40,497 bases of DNA from Trileptium ribeirensis (taxonomy: Eukaryota; Nematoda; Enoplea; Enoplida; Thoracostomopsidae): positions 1 to 40,497 of the forward strand of contig JASANE010025049.1 in assembly GCA_030248225.1 (NCBI GenBank), written 5' to 3'. Shown one piece after another: positions 18,875 through 31,654 of the stretch. The notes under the pieces were generated by a model. That model saw nothing but the letters and a program-made list of their open reading frames with translations. It did no database searches and was not told the origin of the DNA. Position 1 is the stretch's first letter. The number at the start of each line of letters is the position of its first letter. A program made the position numbers and the translations under genes.

Positions 18875-21800
18875 CCCAGTGATCGTTTCAACGAATTAAG
18901 AGACATTTTGAGCCACATTTTGGAACCGATCTGACCTTTCATTGCTGAATTATGACGATTAAATAATTCACGCCAAGAGAAACATTTTGAGCCATTGTAG
19001 ACACCGGTCTGACCATTCGTTGCGGACTTATCACGACTAAAAGCTACTTCTTGAATTAGTAGCTATATGATCTTTATTAAATGATACAAACAAGATCCCA
19101 CTAGGTGCGGCAATTGGAAATATCACTTGTCTGTAGTGTATATATTCAACTATGTCGGTTCAGCGATTAGCTATGATAAATGTCTCATGAAGAAAAGCAT
19201 GACGCTGCGAATGGTGACACGAAGTGCATATTCAGGTCTCGGGACATCTCCACGAAGCTTAAAACGACATATTTAACGCTCCCGTCATGCGCATTGTTCT
19301 GTGAAAGCACCTACGTTTCTACCCAATCTAAAGACTGAAAATTATTAATCGGGAGTTTGTCGACTAAAAATGGATTTCACAAGTTTTTCCTGGGAAGCCT
19401 CGTAAATCCACTCGAAAATCATGGAAAATATCTGTTACTTGTTGAAATGTTGAAAATGTTGTATCATACATTCAACTGTGAAATTTATTCCTGTTACCTG
19501 TTTTAATAATCGATTCTGTGCGAAATCCTAAGTATCTTTTGCAAAACATAAAAGGCAAAACAACTTCGCCTGAATTTTACAACACAGAAAAGTTTTGAGG
19601 TGTTGTTATATTATCGGTTAGATCTTCAGACAAAACAACTAAATATCGATTATATTATTTTAAATAAAAATTTGAATTGTTCGATCAGATTACACCCAAT
19701 ATTACAGCATCCATATAACGAGACCTCCTACGTCAAGCCATTATGATACAAATATTCTCCAAAACCCTATTTCCGGTCTATTTTGACAAAATTTTCTATA
19801 TAATTCTTCAATTTTATGGTATCTTTGTTCAAGATTTACACAATATCTAATAGGTGGGGTTTTAGCCATTAGATGAATCAAGTATTTGTGGTTAGTTTTA
19901 TCATTAGTTAGTTTGCTTTTCGACCAATTTCTATTTAAATTGCACCAAATACAAACCAAAAATGCTGAATATCTCTCACGTAAAAAGAATTATTTTATTT
20001 TGAATAAAATTAAGGACGTTTAAACTGATTATTTTAATAAAACTGTTTTAAAACACCCAGTGAACGTGAGACACTCTGTGTTTCGGGTTTGACCGATTTT
20101 AGATTATATGTGTTATTCCGACCTTCTCTCATGTTTTTTGTACGTTTATTGTAGCTCATAGCATGCATAATTATGTAAAGCTGTAATATGTCGCATTTTA
20201 GATTTTAACTACTACAAAAAGAGGTCTATAGCCGGTAGGAAAATTCGGCCGCTTTGTTTAGCTTAACATTGGGTTTCATAACCAAGCCGTAAGTCCTCGA
20301 TTTAAAACAAACCATTTCTTCTCATCCCACATCAATCCTGCAATCTTCGCTTTTAATATCACAATTTTTTGCCAATATAATTTTAAGGCAAAGAAGCAAA
20401 ATACATGCCATCCCTTTCGCGATGCATACTTTAGCCTAAGAGGCGATGAGAATATGAGCTGTGTACTAGCCTTTAAATCTAAGTCGGGCCAGTTGTCTCC
20501 GACCGAACCCTGGTTCGAAACTGTTGTTGTTTTAAAGATATAACGTCCGCCCCTTTAAAGGTCACATTGTCCGCAGTTTTTATATTTTGGCGATGTCGTC
20601 GTGCTATAAAACAGATTTTTTTTCTAGTTTCTTAAGCTCAATGAGCAATACAACTGCAGTTTTTGCGAATATCCAAAATTTTGGTTTAATAGGGCGTAAA
20701 CGCCACTGCAAGCTGTTATTTTTCCTAAATTATAATGTATCGCCGCTCAGGGTTACTTCGGCCCTAATATTTGATAGAAGGTAGCTATATAGATATTTTG
20801 TCTTACAGCTTTGCATCTTCATTAAAACACGATTGTTTGCGTTCCTTATCCACAATTTGTCTAGTTGCACCAAATTTTTTAAATATAATCTGGCTATTTT
20901 TCTATTTTTGCGAGTTCTCTATCAAGTTTTCATGAACTGACCCACTCTATTTTCTCCTTTTATTTAAGCCATATTTCTCTCATAACTCTAATTACAGCTA
21001 ATTTAAAATTAAATGCCTTCAAATTAATATTTAAAATTTATTAAATAAATATATAAATATTCATTTATCAATAATTTATATTGTGAATGGAAGCGAGATA
21101 TCTTGTTTTTTTGTGATAGTACATACAGATTTAACTTGTGACACAATCATTTTTAATTTCCATTGACACATTTTGCTATATATTCTGGAGAAATACCTTC
21201 TATTTTTTAAACAAATCTTAACTTAAATGTTAACTTAAATCGTGCAGGTTTTTGCTCATTCATATTTTCAAAAATGAGTTCTTTTTTTTCAATATCGCTG
21301 TTGAGGTCTCATAATTAAATGCCTAGGTTTATGCTTGAATGGAAACGTTTCGTTACTTACTGGGAAACAACCAAGCGCATTTTGAGTTTTCTGCCTTTAT
21401 ATCATTGTCATTTCTTGAGTTAACTGTACCTTTAATCGCAAATGCCATAAAAAAATCCATCTTTTGACACTAATTTCACATTTTTATGTGATACAACGCG
21501 TATAATCCAAACTATTAGTGATATTTAAACCAATCGCCTTTTCTTTCAACTCTGAAAATTATTATAAAATGCTTTGAAAATTTATCTGTTTTCCGTTCAC
21601 TATTTTGAAGTTCTACCGCGGTCATTTAACGCATTCGCCAATAATCATTTCATGTGATATCGTTACTATGTAATCTTTAACGCTATTTAATTCTTTTTTA
21701 AATCTGAAGTTTTTAACATTTTTCGAGTAACAACGCACGTGCAAACGTATGACAAACTAGTAAATACAACGACTCACAATGTGCGATAGGTCCATTTGGA

Positions 21801-23100
21801 CTCAGTGGTATGATAGGATTAAACAGGACAGCTTTTGTGTGTCACTATAATTAGCTTCTGAGGACATCGTTAATAGTTTATGCTTATAACAGTGATGTTG
21901 CTGATCAAACAATCTCAACCGAATATATATATGTGGAGTAGATCTACAACTTTCCTGAAATATTCATAATGATACTCTTATTTGGATTAGGTTTGACATA
22001 AATGACGTAAAATGCTACAAAGACGAACGGCGAATTGCGTAATAAATATGAAATAAAATACAACGATTTCAATAAATGAGGGTTTGTCAGTGCTAATACC
22101 GAAAATGATATATGACTATTTTCGCAATACTTATACATTTAAAATGACAATAAATCAGTGGACGTATGTAGAAATTTTGTATTATAAATTGGTTGTCATT
22201 GTAAACAAAGAAATCCGGCGATAATTTTTGAGCGAAACTTTTTGGTTAAATGCTTAAGTCAATAATGTTTGAAATAAAAAAATTTTTTTAAAGTTTTAAA
22301 TTTTGACCCCAAAACTCTTATTAATCCTTTAACACAAGACCTGTTGTTCGATAATAACCAATATTACGTTATCAAGCGTTGCATCAAGTAACTTTGTTTG
22401 ATTATATTGCATGCAAAAGCCTACTAGTATTGATACTATTGTATTATATTTGATACTATTGCATGCAATGCCTACGACTCATTAAATTTAGAACAAACTT
22501 CATTGACAAAATGAGGATTTAGAAAGTAATAGAAGCTAATTAGGAATCTCTAAAATCAATACATTAGAGCCTAATTTTACACAAAATCAAATATGACATG
22601 TAAAATATTTACTGCTCATTTGAACAAACTTGTATATATGCTAGCACTGCGGTCACAATAAAACCCCATTCCCTCAATAGCAACAGGATGATTATTATAT
22701 ATTGTGCAGATATCTATAAAAACATTCAGATAGATCTCAACCTACATTTATGGTAAGGCTGTAGTCACACAAGATCCTAGGTCTGTGGTGACGGTCTACC
22801 CGCAGTGGCAGATCCAGAAATTTTTGTTACGCGTTCGTGCGCCTCTGGTTTCCTCAACTAATCCTTGGATAACAATTTTCCTTTTATAATATTTTCTATG
22901 GCTTTTTAATCTTTTCCAAATTTTGACATCTCAGCAAGAAAGATCTGATCCAGTGTTCGAGCCCCCTTCCCTACCCTCACTTAACTGCACTTGTGTCTGC
23001 ATACATGTCAAACCATTGCAATCGCTGATCTAATTGGTAGATAGTCAGCGGAGTTTTTGATGTTTGCTTACACAATCAATAACAGGAAAAGAATGTCATT
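18875..23100. other. Long AT-rich gene-poor stretch
   Basis: There are only short scattered open frames and no splice-consistent exon. Small features: a direct repeat TATTGCATGCAA (about 22408 and 22459), and GCAGTGGCAGATCCAGAAAT at about 22803, which resembles the start of common old DNA transposons. Otherwise I see nothing. Confidence 0.5.
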
Positions 23101-23102
23101 CG

Positions 23103-23178
23103 CTTCTAGATAGCTCAGTGGTTTGCTTACGCCGAATAGCAGCATTGAATACCGGGTTCAATTCCTGGTGAAGCTAGA
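23103..23178 (+). repeat. tRNA-derived element with A and B boxes
   Basis: TAGCTCAGTGG (A box) and GGGTTCAATTCC (B box) are spaced as in a tRNA. The T stem CCGGG/CCTGG pairs and the ends GCTTC/GAAGC pair. The D stem and anticodon stem do not pair well, so it is a degenerate tRNA or SINE head. Confidence 0.5.
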
Positions 23179-23512
23179 ATTTATCAAACATTGCACTGTA
23201 AAACGAATTTAATTCGGTGACGGAAAGGCTAATAACTATATTAAATTTCTGCAAAAATAGGTCGTGTAAAAATACACCCGCTGCCGGAAAAATTCCTCTA
23301 AATGGAAGCTGAAGACAGGAGTGAGAACCTTGTGATTTTTTGATAAGAGTCAGCCTCTCGTTTACAACATCGTTAGAAATTAAAAATTTACCGTTAGATT
23401 TACCTTTGGTGATACCAACCCTAACTGTTCGTCTGCTGTGGTGTATCTTTAGAATAAGGTAATCAACTACTACAGTTATCTTAATGATTTTTCAGTACAA
23501 ACTACAAAAACA

Positions 23513-23662
23513 ATGGGATGGCACGTAAAGGGCTATCTAAATCGTTTTTTCCAAAAGTGTAGTAGTTTTTGTAACAATTATGCTGGCTTTAAGCGCAAAA
23601 TTAGCGTAGCTACCTTTCTGTGTTTTATTTCTGCCGTGTCAGTCCCAGTTTGCTGCTATTAA
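23513..23662 (+). CDS. Possible 49-codon small ORF or first exon
   Basis: An ATG in a good context (AAACAATGG) lies 19 bp after an acceptor-like GATTTTTCAG. The peptide starts MGWHVKGYLNRFFQK and ends in a hydrophobic segment (ISVATFLCFISAVSVPVCCY). It may be a short membrane peptide, a first exon or chance. No homologue is recognised. Confidence 0.2.
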   Translation: MGWHVKGYLNRFFQKCSSFCNNYAGFKRKISVATFLCFISAVSVPVCCY

Positions 23663-23768
23663 TCACTTTCTATCCGCTCTAAATTATTTAGACTACAATA
23701 AACTTCATTTGGGAAACTAGCACTACTGTTCAAATTGGTCGCATCGTTATGCAGTACATGTTGGTTTT

Positions 23769-23812
23769 CACGTGGCCGAGTGGTGTAGAGCGTTGTTCCG
23801 TCCTACCAGTCC
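23769..23812 (+). repeat. tRNA-Ser/Leu-like A-box head
   Basis: ACGTGGCCGAGTGGTGTAGA matches the 5' region of class II tRNAs. No B box follows. It is another isolated tRNA-derived head. Confidence 0.4.
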
Positions 23813-23944
23813 AGAAAGTGTTTGTTCCACTTTTGCCAACAGCTTCATTTTCACATTTGAAGTCATTTTGCTCCAAGCAAATAAATGATGTTCCTAACAT
23901 ATTAAACCATTATGGGACTAAGATGGCACGAAAAAGGTGATCGA

Positions 23945-26665
23945 AGTCCTTATTGCGTCGCTTATTCTATTGGTGTGAATTGATAAACGATGAATGTATA
24001 TGTCAATTTCGAGACTATGTATGTTCACTATATGTTAACGAGCAGAACTATAGAAGCATTGATCACAATTTAACAGACTTCGGGATGAAAATATGACACC
24101 AAATTGTATAAACCCAAGGGCCCGTCCGAAGAATCTAATATTTTTGGAATACGACGAAAAGCATTTTGATCCCGTCGCTAAATTAATATTTCCAGAGTTC
24201 ATTTAACTGTCAGCAAATTCTATGCATATACAACTTCAGTTCTGAGCAGAAGGATACCCGATATTGATTAGCAAGGACAAACATTAGGCGGGTTTAGCGT
24301 TGGTAATAATGTGAATCGTCATCATTTATTTTATTTTAAATAAGCAATTATGTGGATGGTGTAGTCAAATTTACCTCCACTGTCGAATTTCAGACTAGTT
24401 GTCACTGTTTACAGTTTCAGTCTGCTCGACAATGATGTCAGAAACTAATAGTTAGACCGATTTTAGTTACGCATATGTCCCGGTTTGCCGATCGCGTAAT
24501 AATCGTGCCCGGAAAACCTTACGGGCCTTGATGAGTTTTTTCATTTAATAGATTTGGATTAATGTTCAGTAATACGGAGTTATAGGAACATTACATCGTT
24601 GATTCTAATTCTTGTTGTAATGTTGGAATCAGGTGCCAAGACTCACAGTTTGTGAACATGTACCAATCGCATTGCACCTGCACTCACGGAATGCCGGTTT
24701 CGCAGAACTGAATTTGAAATAGAAATATCTCAGTCGTATCTACATGGCAATCGCTGCTCATGTTACAATTCGAGATAGAAAGTAAACTTTCTAGTGTTTT
24801 ATTCAGCTTATTAATGCGAAAGTGCAAAATAAGATATGCGACAAGGTCGCGACGAACAAATCTCAGGCAAGTTGGTTGCCCAAAACGTATATGATACTGG
24901 CTGTAAAACCCTCATTTTATTGTGGATCCGATTTGCTGGATCTTGAACAATTTACAGCCAGACATAATAAAGATCAGGAAATCACGACATAATCAGTTGC
25001 TTTAAATGAAAATTACAGTGATAAGCTATGATGTAGGCATATATTTATTGAAGAAATCAAATACACCGTCAATGCAGTGATACCTACGTTAGCAAAATCA
25101 GGTTTGGTTTTAATACATTGGTCAGAAACTGTTTTATTTGTAAATTACAGTCAAAGTAAACAGGACGTGATTATATTTAACTTTTGCTTCATTTTATAAA
25201 TTAGACATTGTAAAACAGTAAAAATTAATACCTAACGTGCATTGCAATACTAATCTCTTGTATTACATACATATATACTTTCATTGCAACAATGTCATTT
25301 CTGAATTGATACATTGAAAACCATCTGTATCGTCTGTCTTTTATAAAACATTCAAAATGAAATCATAAGCGAATATTTTGAGGTTGTTCCCCACCACGTT
25401 ATGGATATATCTATTTTATACTACTAAAAATCCACTATTGCTGCTACTGCGGTGTAGGTCATTTTCATATTTTGTTCTTTCGCTTTGTTCTAAATTTCGT
25501 TCTAAGTTTTGAAGATTTTGTTTTGTCAGGCTCATTTTTTACACAACTCATTACATACAACATTTCTTTCATCTTTCATCTTTCATTTAAGACAAATTTA
25601 AATATTTCAAACTTATAAAAAAAATTACCAGGAATCAATACGCAAATAGGAAGCCAGTATTTCAAACTTTTTTGTAAAAATAATCCTTAAAAACTAAACT
25701 GTGTTAAATAAAATTCGTGGGTTTCAATATATTCTACCATTTCAGGTTTTCTAATAAAATTTTTTATAGGAGTTGTGAAAACTACCAAAGTTAGTTCCAA
25801 AAATTACACTAAATACATAATTATAGATATGATTTTGTCTGTTTAAAATAATGTTTTGCTCGTTTTGAGAAGTAACATAAAATATCAAATACGATGGAAA
25901 GTTAAATTTTCAGCTAAAATGTTATTAATATGGATGGTCTACGGTTAATCGTTTTCAAGAATTTAGTTCAAGAATCTTTTAGTCCAACATTTAAATTGAT
26001 TCTATCAAACCGGAAAAGAACAAAGCGGCGAATTGATCAAATATATAAATGGCAAATTTTAAAGTTATATTCTACAGCGTGGATACCAAAATACAAGGTC
26101 TAAAGAATGATTTTTAATAGCAAAAGAACTTGTTTTCAAAAAGTAAACCTTCATTCATGAAAAAACAATCGGAAACAATGACGGCAAACATATGGTTTGT
26201 GTGAAAATGGGATAACTCGCCTGATTACAAAAGTTTTGATACTCGCAAAAGCAAAACACCCTATTTACTGCTTATATAAAAGTATTAGTACATGTCTAAA
26301 CTGATTTTATATGAAAATCCGCAACGCAAACGATTTTACCATCATGAAGATAGAATGTCGCAGGACAAAAATAGCCGGTTTGTAAACATTAACGATAAAG
26401 CCAAATTTTCGAGTTTTAAAAATAACGATAGAATTGGCTGCGAAATCTACTTTGCTTAAATGCAGCAGATCTGGTTTTCAACACAACTACGCCATCAAAA
26501 TATATAAATAGCATCATTGAGACTGAAAGTTATAGGATTTTTGTGGGAGTCAACAACAGTCTGGAAAACGAAGGCCCTGATCTGGAGACCCACTAGTACT
26601 TAATGGCCTGTTTTTGTGGTAATCCCTAAATATATAATAAACCACTTCCAAAGACTCTTTATTCT
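23945..26665. other. AT-rich intergenic stretch
   Basis: I see no exon, RNA gene or mobile element that I can support. There is a small TTTCATC microsatellite at about 25567-25590. Confidence 0.5.
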
Positions 26666-26675
26666 ATTAATCGGT

Positions 26676-27630
26676 ATTACAAAAGACTCCAACTCCTATT
26701 GAGGTGCGGGTACTAATAGATCCGGTTTTGTGGCGTTACCAATCTGAGCTACCGAATCACCTATCCGTGAACCGATGCCAGTTCCGACATCGAAAACCTG
26801 GCCAAGCTCTGTTTATCGTTATTTCGGGGAATATTATTATTGGATATATGGATTTATGCCATTAATCTGCATTACAAAAGACTCCAACTCCTATTGAGGT
26901 GCGGGTACTAATAGATCCGGTTTTGTGGCGTTACCAATCTGAGCTACCGAATCACCTATCCGTGAACCGATGCCAGTTCCGACATCGAAAACCTGGCCAA
27001 GCTCTGTTTATCGTTATTTCGGGGAATATTATTATTGGATATATGGATTTATGCCATTAATCTGCATTACAAAAGCCTCCAACTCCTATTGAGGTGCGGG
27101 TACTAATAGATCCGGTTTTGTGGCGTTACCAATCTGAGCTACCGAATCACCTATCCGTGAACCGATGCCAGTTCCGACATCGAAAACCTGGGCAAGCTCT
27201 GTTTATCGTTATGTCGGAGAATATTATTATTGGATATATGGATTTATGCTATTAATCTGTATTACAAAAGACTCCAACTCCTATTGAGGCGCGGATACTA
27301 ATAGATCTGGTTTTGTGGCGTTACTAATCTGAGCTACCGAATCACCTATCCGTGAACCGATGCCAGTTCCGACATCGAAAACCTGGGCAAGCTCTGTTTA
27401 TCGTTATGTCGGAGAATATTATTATTGGATATATGGATTTATGCTATTAATCTGTATTACAAAAGACTCCAACTCCTATTGAGGCGCGGATACTAATAGA
27501 TCTGGTTTTGTGGCGTTACTAATCTGAGCTACCGAATCACCTATCCGTGAACCGATGCCAGTTCCGATATCGAAAACCTGGCCAAGCTCTGTTTATCGTT
27601 ACTTCGGGGAATATTATTATTGGATATATT
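26676..27630 (+). repeat. 195-bp tandem repeat, five copies
   Basis: Units begin ATTACAAAAG at 26676, 26871, 27066, 27261 and 27456, an exact 195-bp period. Copies 1-3 resemble each other (TGAGGTGCGGGTACTAATAG) and copies 4-5 share variants (TGAGGCGCGGATACTAATAG, AGATCTGG). The minus strand has an A-box-like GGTAGCTCAGATTGG in every unit. It ends about 300 bp before the secreted-protein exon. Confidence 0.95.
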
Positions 27631-27927
27631 CTTTTGTTGAACCCAATTCTGAAAATGAAAGCGCCTCTATTACTTCTGTCTCAAATTGCTTTTAAATGTT
27701 CTAAACTATAGAAGGAAGTCCTGTTGTATGAATTTTGAGATTGTGGTAATTCATCAAAGAGTTATTCAAATTTCAGTCGACAATCTTTTATTATATATAT
27801 TTTTAAAAATATCTGTTATATAACAATTAGTTTCGAGTAATAACTAACTCACGAACTGTTTTATCTATTAAAAAAATAAAATAACGAAGCTTTTAGGATT
27901 TTCTTGTCAAAATCAAAAAAAAGCGGT
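27631..27927 (+). promoter_or_regulatory. Upstream region of the secreted-protein gene
   Basis: This is AT-rich, with TATATATATTTTT and TATATAAC at 27795-27825. GAAGCTTTTAG ends about 30 bp before the ATG and could be an acceptor for a 5'-UTR intron or a spliced leader. The promoter assignment is a guess. Confidence 0.3.
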
Positions 27928-28112
27928 ATGACCAACAACCTGGCTAGGTATCGTCGTTTACTACTGGTAAGCGCTGCAATCTTTTGCTATCTAACTTCGA
28001 GGCCTGTCGATTGTCAACAAATTGGCAGTGGTGGTTTTGGAGAACATCCTGATGTAAGCTACGGATGTGACGAAAACGGAAAATGTGTTTATACGATTAC
28101 AACGTATGACGA
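27928..28112 (+). CDS. First coding exon of a secreted protein (remaining exons not found)
   Basis: The exon encodes about 61 residues. It starts at ATG (MTNNLARYRRLLLVS) with a basic n-region, then a hydrophobic core (LLLVSAAIFCYL) and a probable signal cleavage near VDC/QQ. The mature start is QQIGSGGFGEHPDVSYG, then CDENGKCVYTITTYDE. It ends at a strong donor (GA|GTGAGT) in phase 2. The C-x(5)-CVYT pattern recalls the C-x-YTF start of angiopoietin/fibrinogen-related and other coiled-coil secreted proteins, but this is only a resemblance. A MITE lies in the following intron. The exon and signal peptide are well supported; the function is unknown. Confidence 0.65.
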
Positions 28113-28531
28113 GTGAGTATTCATGAAAAACTGCAATTATATATAGTATCGATTTTTTCGCAAAAATGCTTGCGCTTGCAATAGTTTTCGGCTAGCAATT
28201 ATTCAGCTTAGAAATGAAGTATTGTAGTAAAAACTTCCACGAGCCGAGCTCTAAAACGTGGCTAACAGCGTATAATATGGAAAAATATAATAGCGGTTGA
28301 ACGGTATGTTAGCGGCGAAAATGAAATTATTATTGTTTGACAAGCTTTTACGGCTTGGTTAAAGGATTTGGAACCGTATGAGACATGAAGAATATAATAC
28401 AAACAAATATTTTGTCATTTATCAAACAGAATAGCCGATGCTAATGAAATAAAGATCGCTTAATCGAAACGGACGTATATACAAACATGTTCACTCAGAT
28501 GCAATGATTCGAGTAAATGATGCGGTCATAA

Positions 28532-29034
28532 TGCGGCGTTCAAGTTATAATGTCCCCGCTGTTTGGAACTTTTGTACCCATGTAGTCGCGAACCTACAGT
28601 ATAAACACTTAGGGTGACACCCATATATATATCAATGGCCGAGGGTGTACGACACGTACCTAGCTACTACATTTTTTCTTGACAGTGTCGTACACACCCT
28701 TAGCTGCGAATTTGGCGCGAATAACGGAGACCGTCCGTAGCTAATGCGGTTTATTAGTCAGCTATCCTAGTTAGCTAGATATTAGTCAGCTAGATATTTG
28801 TATCTAGTCCATATGAACATTGCACAAATAATTCCGAACACTGTCAATAAAACTGCGACAAGACACGGTGTGGCAGACACTGACGAGAAGTGGTAATAAG
28901 CGTAACTAGCTACCTTTGAAAAAATTATTAAAAAAATGGGGGTGTCTAAGAGGCCCTGTTGTCAACAGTGTGCCTGGTACTGTGTGGTGTTTATAGGTTC
29001 CAAACGTTGGGGACATTATAACGTGAACGCCGCA
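28532..29034. mobile_element. 503-bp PIF/Harbinger-like MITE, copy 2, TAA target duplication
   Basis: The ends are TGCGGCGTTCAAGTTATAAT and TATAACGTGAACGCCGCA, flanked by TAA at 28529-28531 and 29035-29037. It is the same family as 15630-16138 and lies in the same orientation by its interior blocks (CTACATTTTTTCTT, GACACCCATA). It lies in the intron after the secreted-protein exon. Confidence 0.85.
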
Positions 29035-29039
29035 TAAAT

Positions 29040-30590
29040 ATTAAGTGCATGACCCATTTCAAAAATAACTTTAGGATCTGAGTAAGTCTAATTCGCCTCT
29101 ACAGCTCTATTTTCCACCGCGTACCTATCGCACTAGATACATAATACTGATATGAGCGAAACACTGGAGATTTTACGCGACGTCTCTGCATCCTGTACGA
29201 AATTGTTTGACGTCTTGCACAAGTTTCATAATGGCCGATAATTTGGGTTGTTTGTGTGCTTCCATGAGTCGCACCTTTTTCGTAAGCTGTTACTCGTGGG
29301 GCATAATGATTCCAAACACAAGCGTATAGTTAGAGAGCATGGGTGTCCAATGTTGATGGGATGCCCTCTTAAAATTGGACCATTGTAAGCTATGTTTAAC
29401 CGCTCCACCTAACGGTTTCCGAATGTTTTAGCGATTATGAACAAAATTTAAACATTTGAAATAAAATTGGGAAAAATGATCTTTTATGATAAAAAAACTG
29501 GTAAGAATAGGAAACTTCTGGTTATTCCGCCCCAGGTAGTCACGAAATACCCTACTCAAAAGTGGAATAGCCGCTACCTGAAATTTGGGAAGTCTTTGCC
29601 TTTATTTACGGCGGTCTCGTTTTATCCAAAAGTGAGGGGGGCGGTCCTCCTTGAATGCTGCGCTTCTGCCCTTGGCTCGCTGCCCATACCATTGCCAGCC
29701 CACCTCGTTCCGCCAAACCCATCTACTTTTAACCCAACGAACCACGAACACCTATGTTATATATGTATTGTCTGCGACTAAAAGGGTACTTTTATCCCAC
29801 ACAGATGGCGGTCGAACTCTAAACATTTCTGATACCAGAAGTAGAAAGTATCTGCTAATACGTGCACACAGCTGTAGCACACTATACACTGTTACGGCTA
29901 TTTATGAATCAATATCTATTTAGTTGTATAGGAATTTTTGTTTCAATTCTGCAAAAGTACCTTTTCAACATTTGATGGTGTATCCTATTTAATATAGCAC
30001 CTATCCGATCTTTGTTTCATTCGTATGTGACGCCTTCTATTGCCTACAACTTAACATAGTGCGCGTGCATAACTCTGCATTTTTGCAAAATTAATATCTC
30101 CTATTACCTAAGGGTAAACCCAAGTTTAATTAAACTTCACTGGTTATAGATAGTCCACATTATGACTGACAAGAGAGCCCTGAACAAATAAAATTTTTTG
30201 AATCTTGATTGCAACCAAAAAGTTTCTCGGAGCTTGCAATTTATTATGCATTATTACTGAATATATCAAATATTTCAACACCTGGAAGTTTTGAAACTTC
30301 TGAAACGATTATGCCTTACAAAATAATTTCTTGCTTTAAATTTTGCAACATGGACAAATTTTTTCATTTTTGGGATCCATGAGCACTTATAAAATTCCTG
30401 GAAAAATGTTTTATATTTTCCTTTGCTTTTAAAGTGAGTAAGAAAAAGTAGTCAAGAAAATAACATAAAATTTAGAAATCGAAGCATTCCAATTTTTTAA
30501 AATTTTAATGTCATTTTATTTACGAAATTTATGAAAAAGAAAACAAATGGTACCCAAATCACATGAGAAATAACGAAAGTTGTAAATCAT
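29040..30590. other. Intron or intergenic, no exon seen
   Basis: A somewhat GC-richer patch at 29527-29740 gives open frames on the plus strand, but without splice sites or motifs. I consider it a transposon remnant or chance. Confidence 0.35.
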
Positions 30591-30592
30591 TA

Positions 30593-30940
30593 AAGGCGTG
30601 TTCACACGCTCAAATTTTTTGCTCAAATTTTAAGCAAAATTTGAGCTCAAATTTTGATCAAAATTTGAGCTCAAATTTTGATCAAATTTTGATCAAAGTT
30701 TGAAAGCATCTTTTTTGCATTTTTTTATAACTTTGAACGTGTGAACACTGCTCAAACTTTTCAAGAATATTCCTGTAACCAATCACCGAAAAGATTCATT
30801 ACTTGAAAAAGTTTGAGCTCAAATTTTTCTCTCAAATTTTGAAATATCGCAATTTTTCGTTAAAAATTACCGTCAAATTTTGATCAAAATTTGATCAAAT
30901 TTTAAATTGAGCAAAAAGTTTGAGCGTGTGAACACGCCTT
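30593..30940. mobile_element. 348-bp palindromic MITE with TA target duplication
   Basis: The ends are AAGGCGTGTTCACACGCTCA and GAGCGTGTGAACACGCCTT, flanked by TA (30591-30592 and 30941-30942). The interior consists of many GCTCAAATTTTGATCAAAAT units in both orientations. It has no coding potential. The TA duplication suggests the Tc1/mariner group. Confidence 0.85.
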
Positions 30941-31017
30941 TATGGTAAACACTTTCATGTGATTTTTAACAAAAATGGTTACGATTTGTAAAAGCGAAGA
31001 TCATTAACCAAGACTCA

Positions 31018-31500
31018 AGGTGCGATCACACTTTCAAACTTTTTGCTCAAATTTTTAGTTCAAAAATTTAACCGTTTATTTACCAATGTATAAACTCGTT
31101 GGACATAATTGAATAGTTTCGCTTCTTCGGAGTTTGTTCTCCACAAAAACAAGCAATTTACAACATTTAATTCCCTATGGTTTGCTGTTTTGATGCAGAA
31201 ATGAAGCTTTCAGTACTGTATTACACCTGGTACAATGTAAGTGAATCCAAGGATAATATAATCATGACGTCCCAAAAAGCTTTTTCCCCTAATAACTGCG
31301 CCTGTGGGCCGACCCGACTGAAATCAGGCAGAAACAGTGATAGAGCTCAGATACTAGATTCAAGTTTTATCAGATATTTGCAATTTTGGTGAATTTGGAA
31401 GAGTAAACACCGTTCAAATTTTGTTACCTTAGTTAACTTCAATCCAATCATTGATGAAGAACATAATTTGAAATATGTTGAACTAAAAATTTAACAAATG
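31018..31500. mobile_element. Diverged relative of the 30593 MITE
   Basis: GGTGCGATCACACTTTCAAA and CTTTTTGCTCAAATTTT resemble the left arm of the previous element. The right side carries an inverted AATTTTTAGTTCAA block near 31485. Ends and target duplication are not clear. Confidence 0.4.
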
Positions 31501-31654
31501 GCTGCGAAAAATTTCTAGGCGTAGTGATTTCCAACATTTTTCTATTAGACGTACGGCAACGGTGACTTCCGCCCATGTCAACGTTACTGGCCGGACGTTA
31601 TAACGTTAGAAAAACCAACAGCTAAGACCGGATGTTTGGGGGGCGGTAGCCTTC

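Noticed and set aside
29467..29923. Two overlapping plus frames of about 100 codons
   Set aside because: No acceptor, donor or domain; probable repeat remnant.
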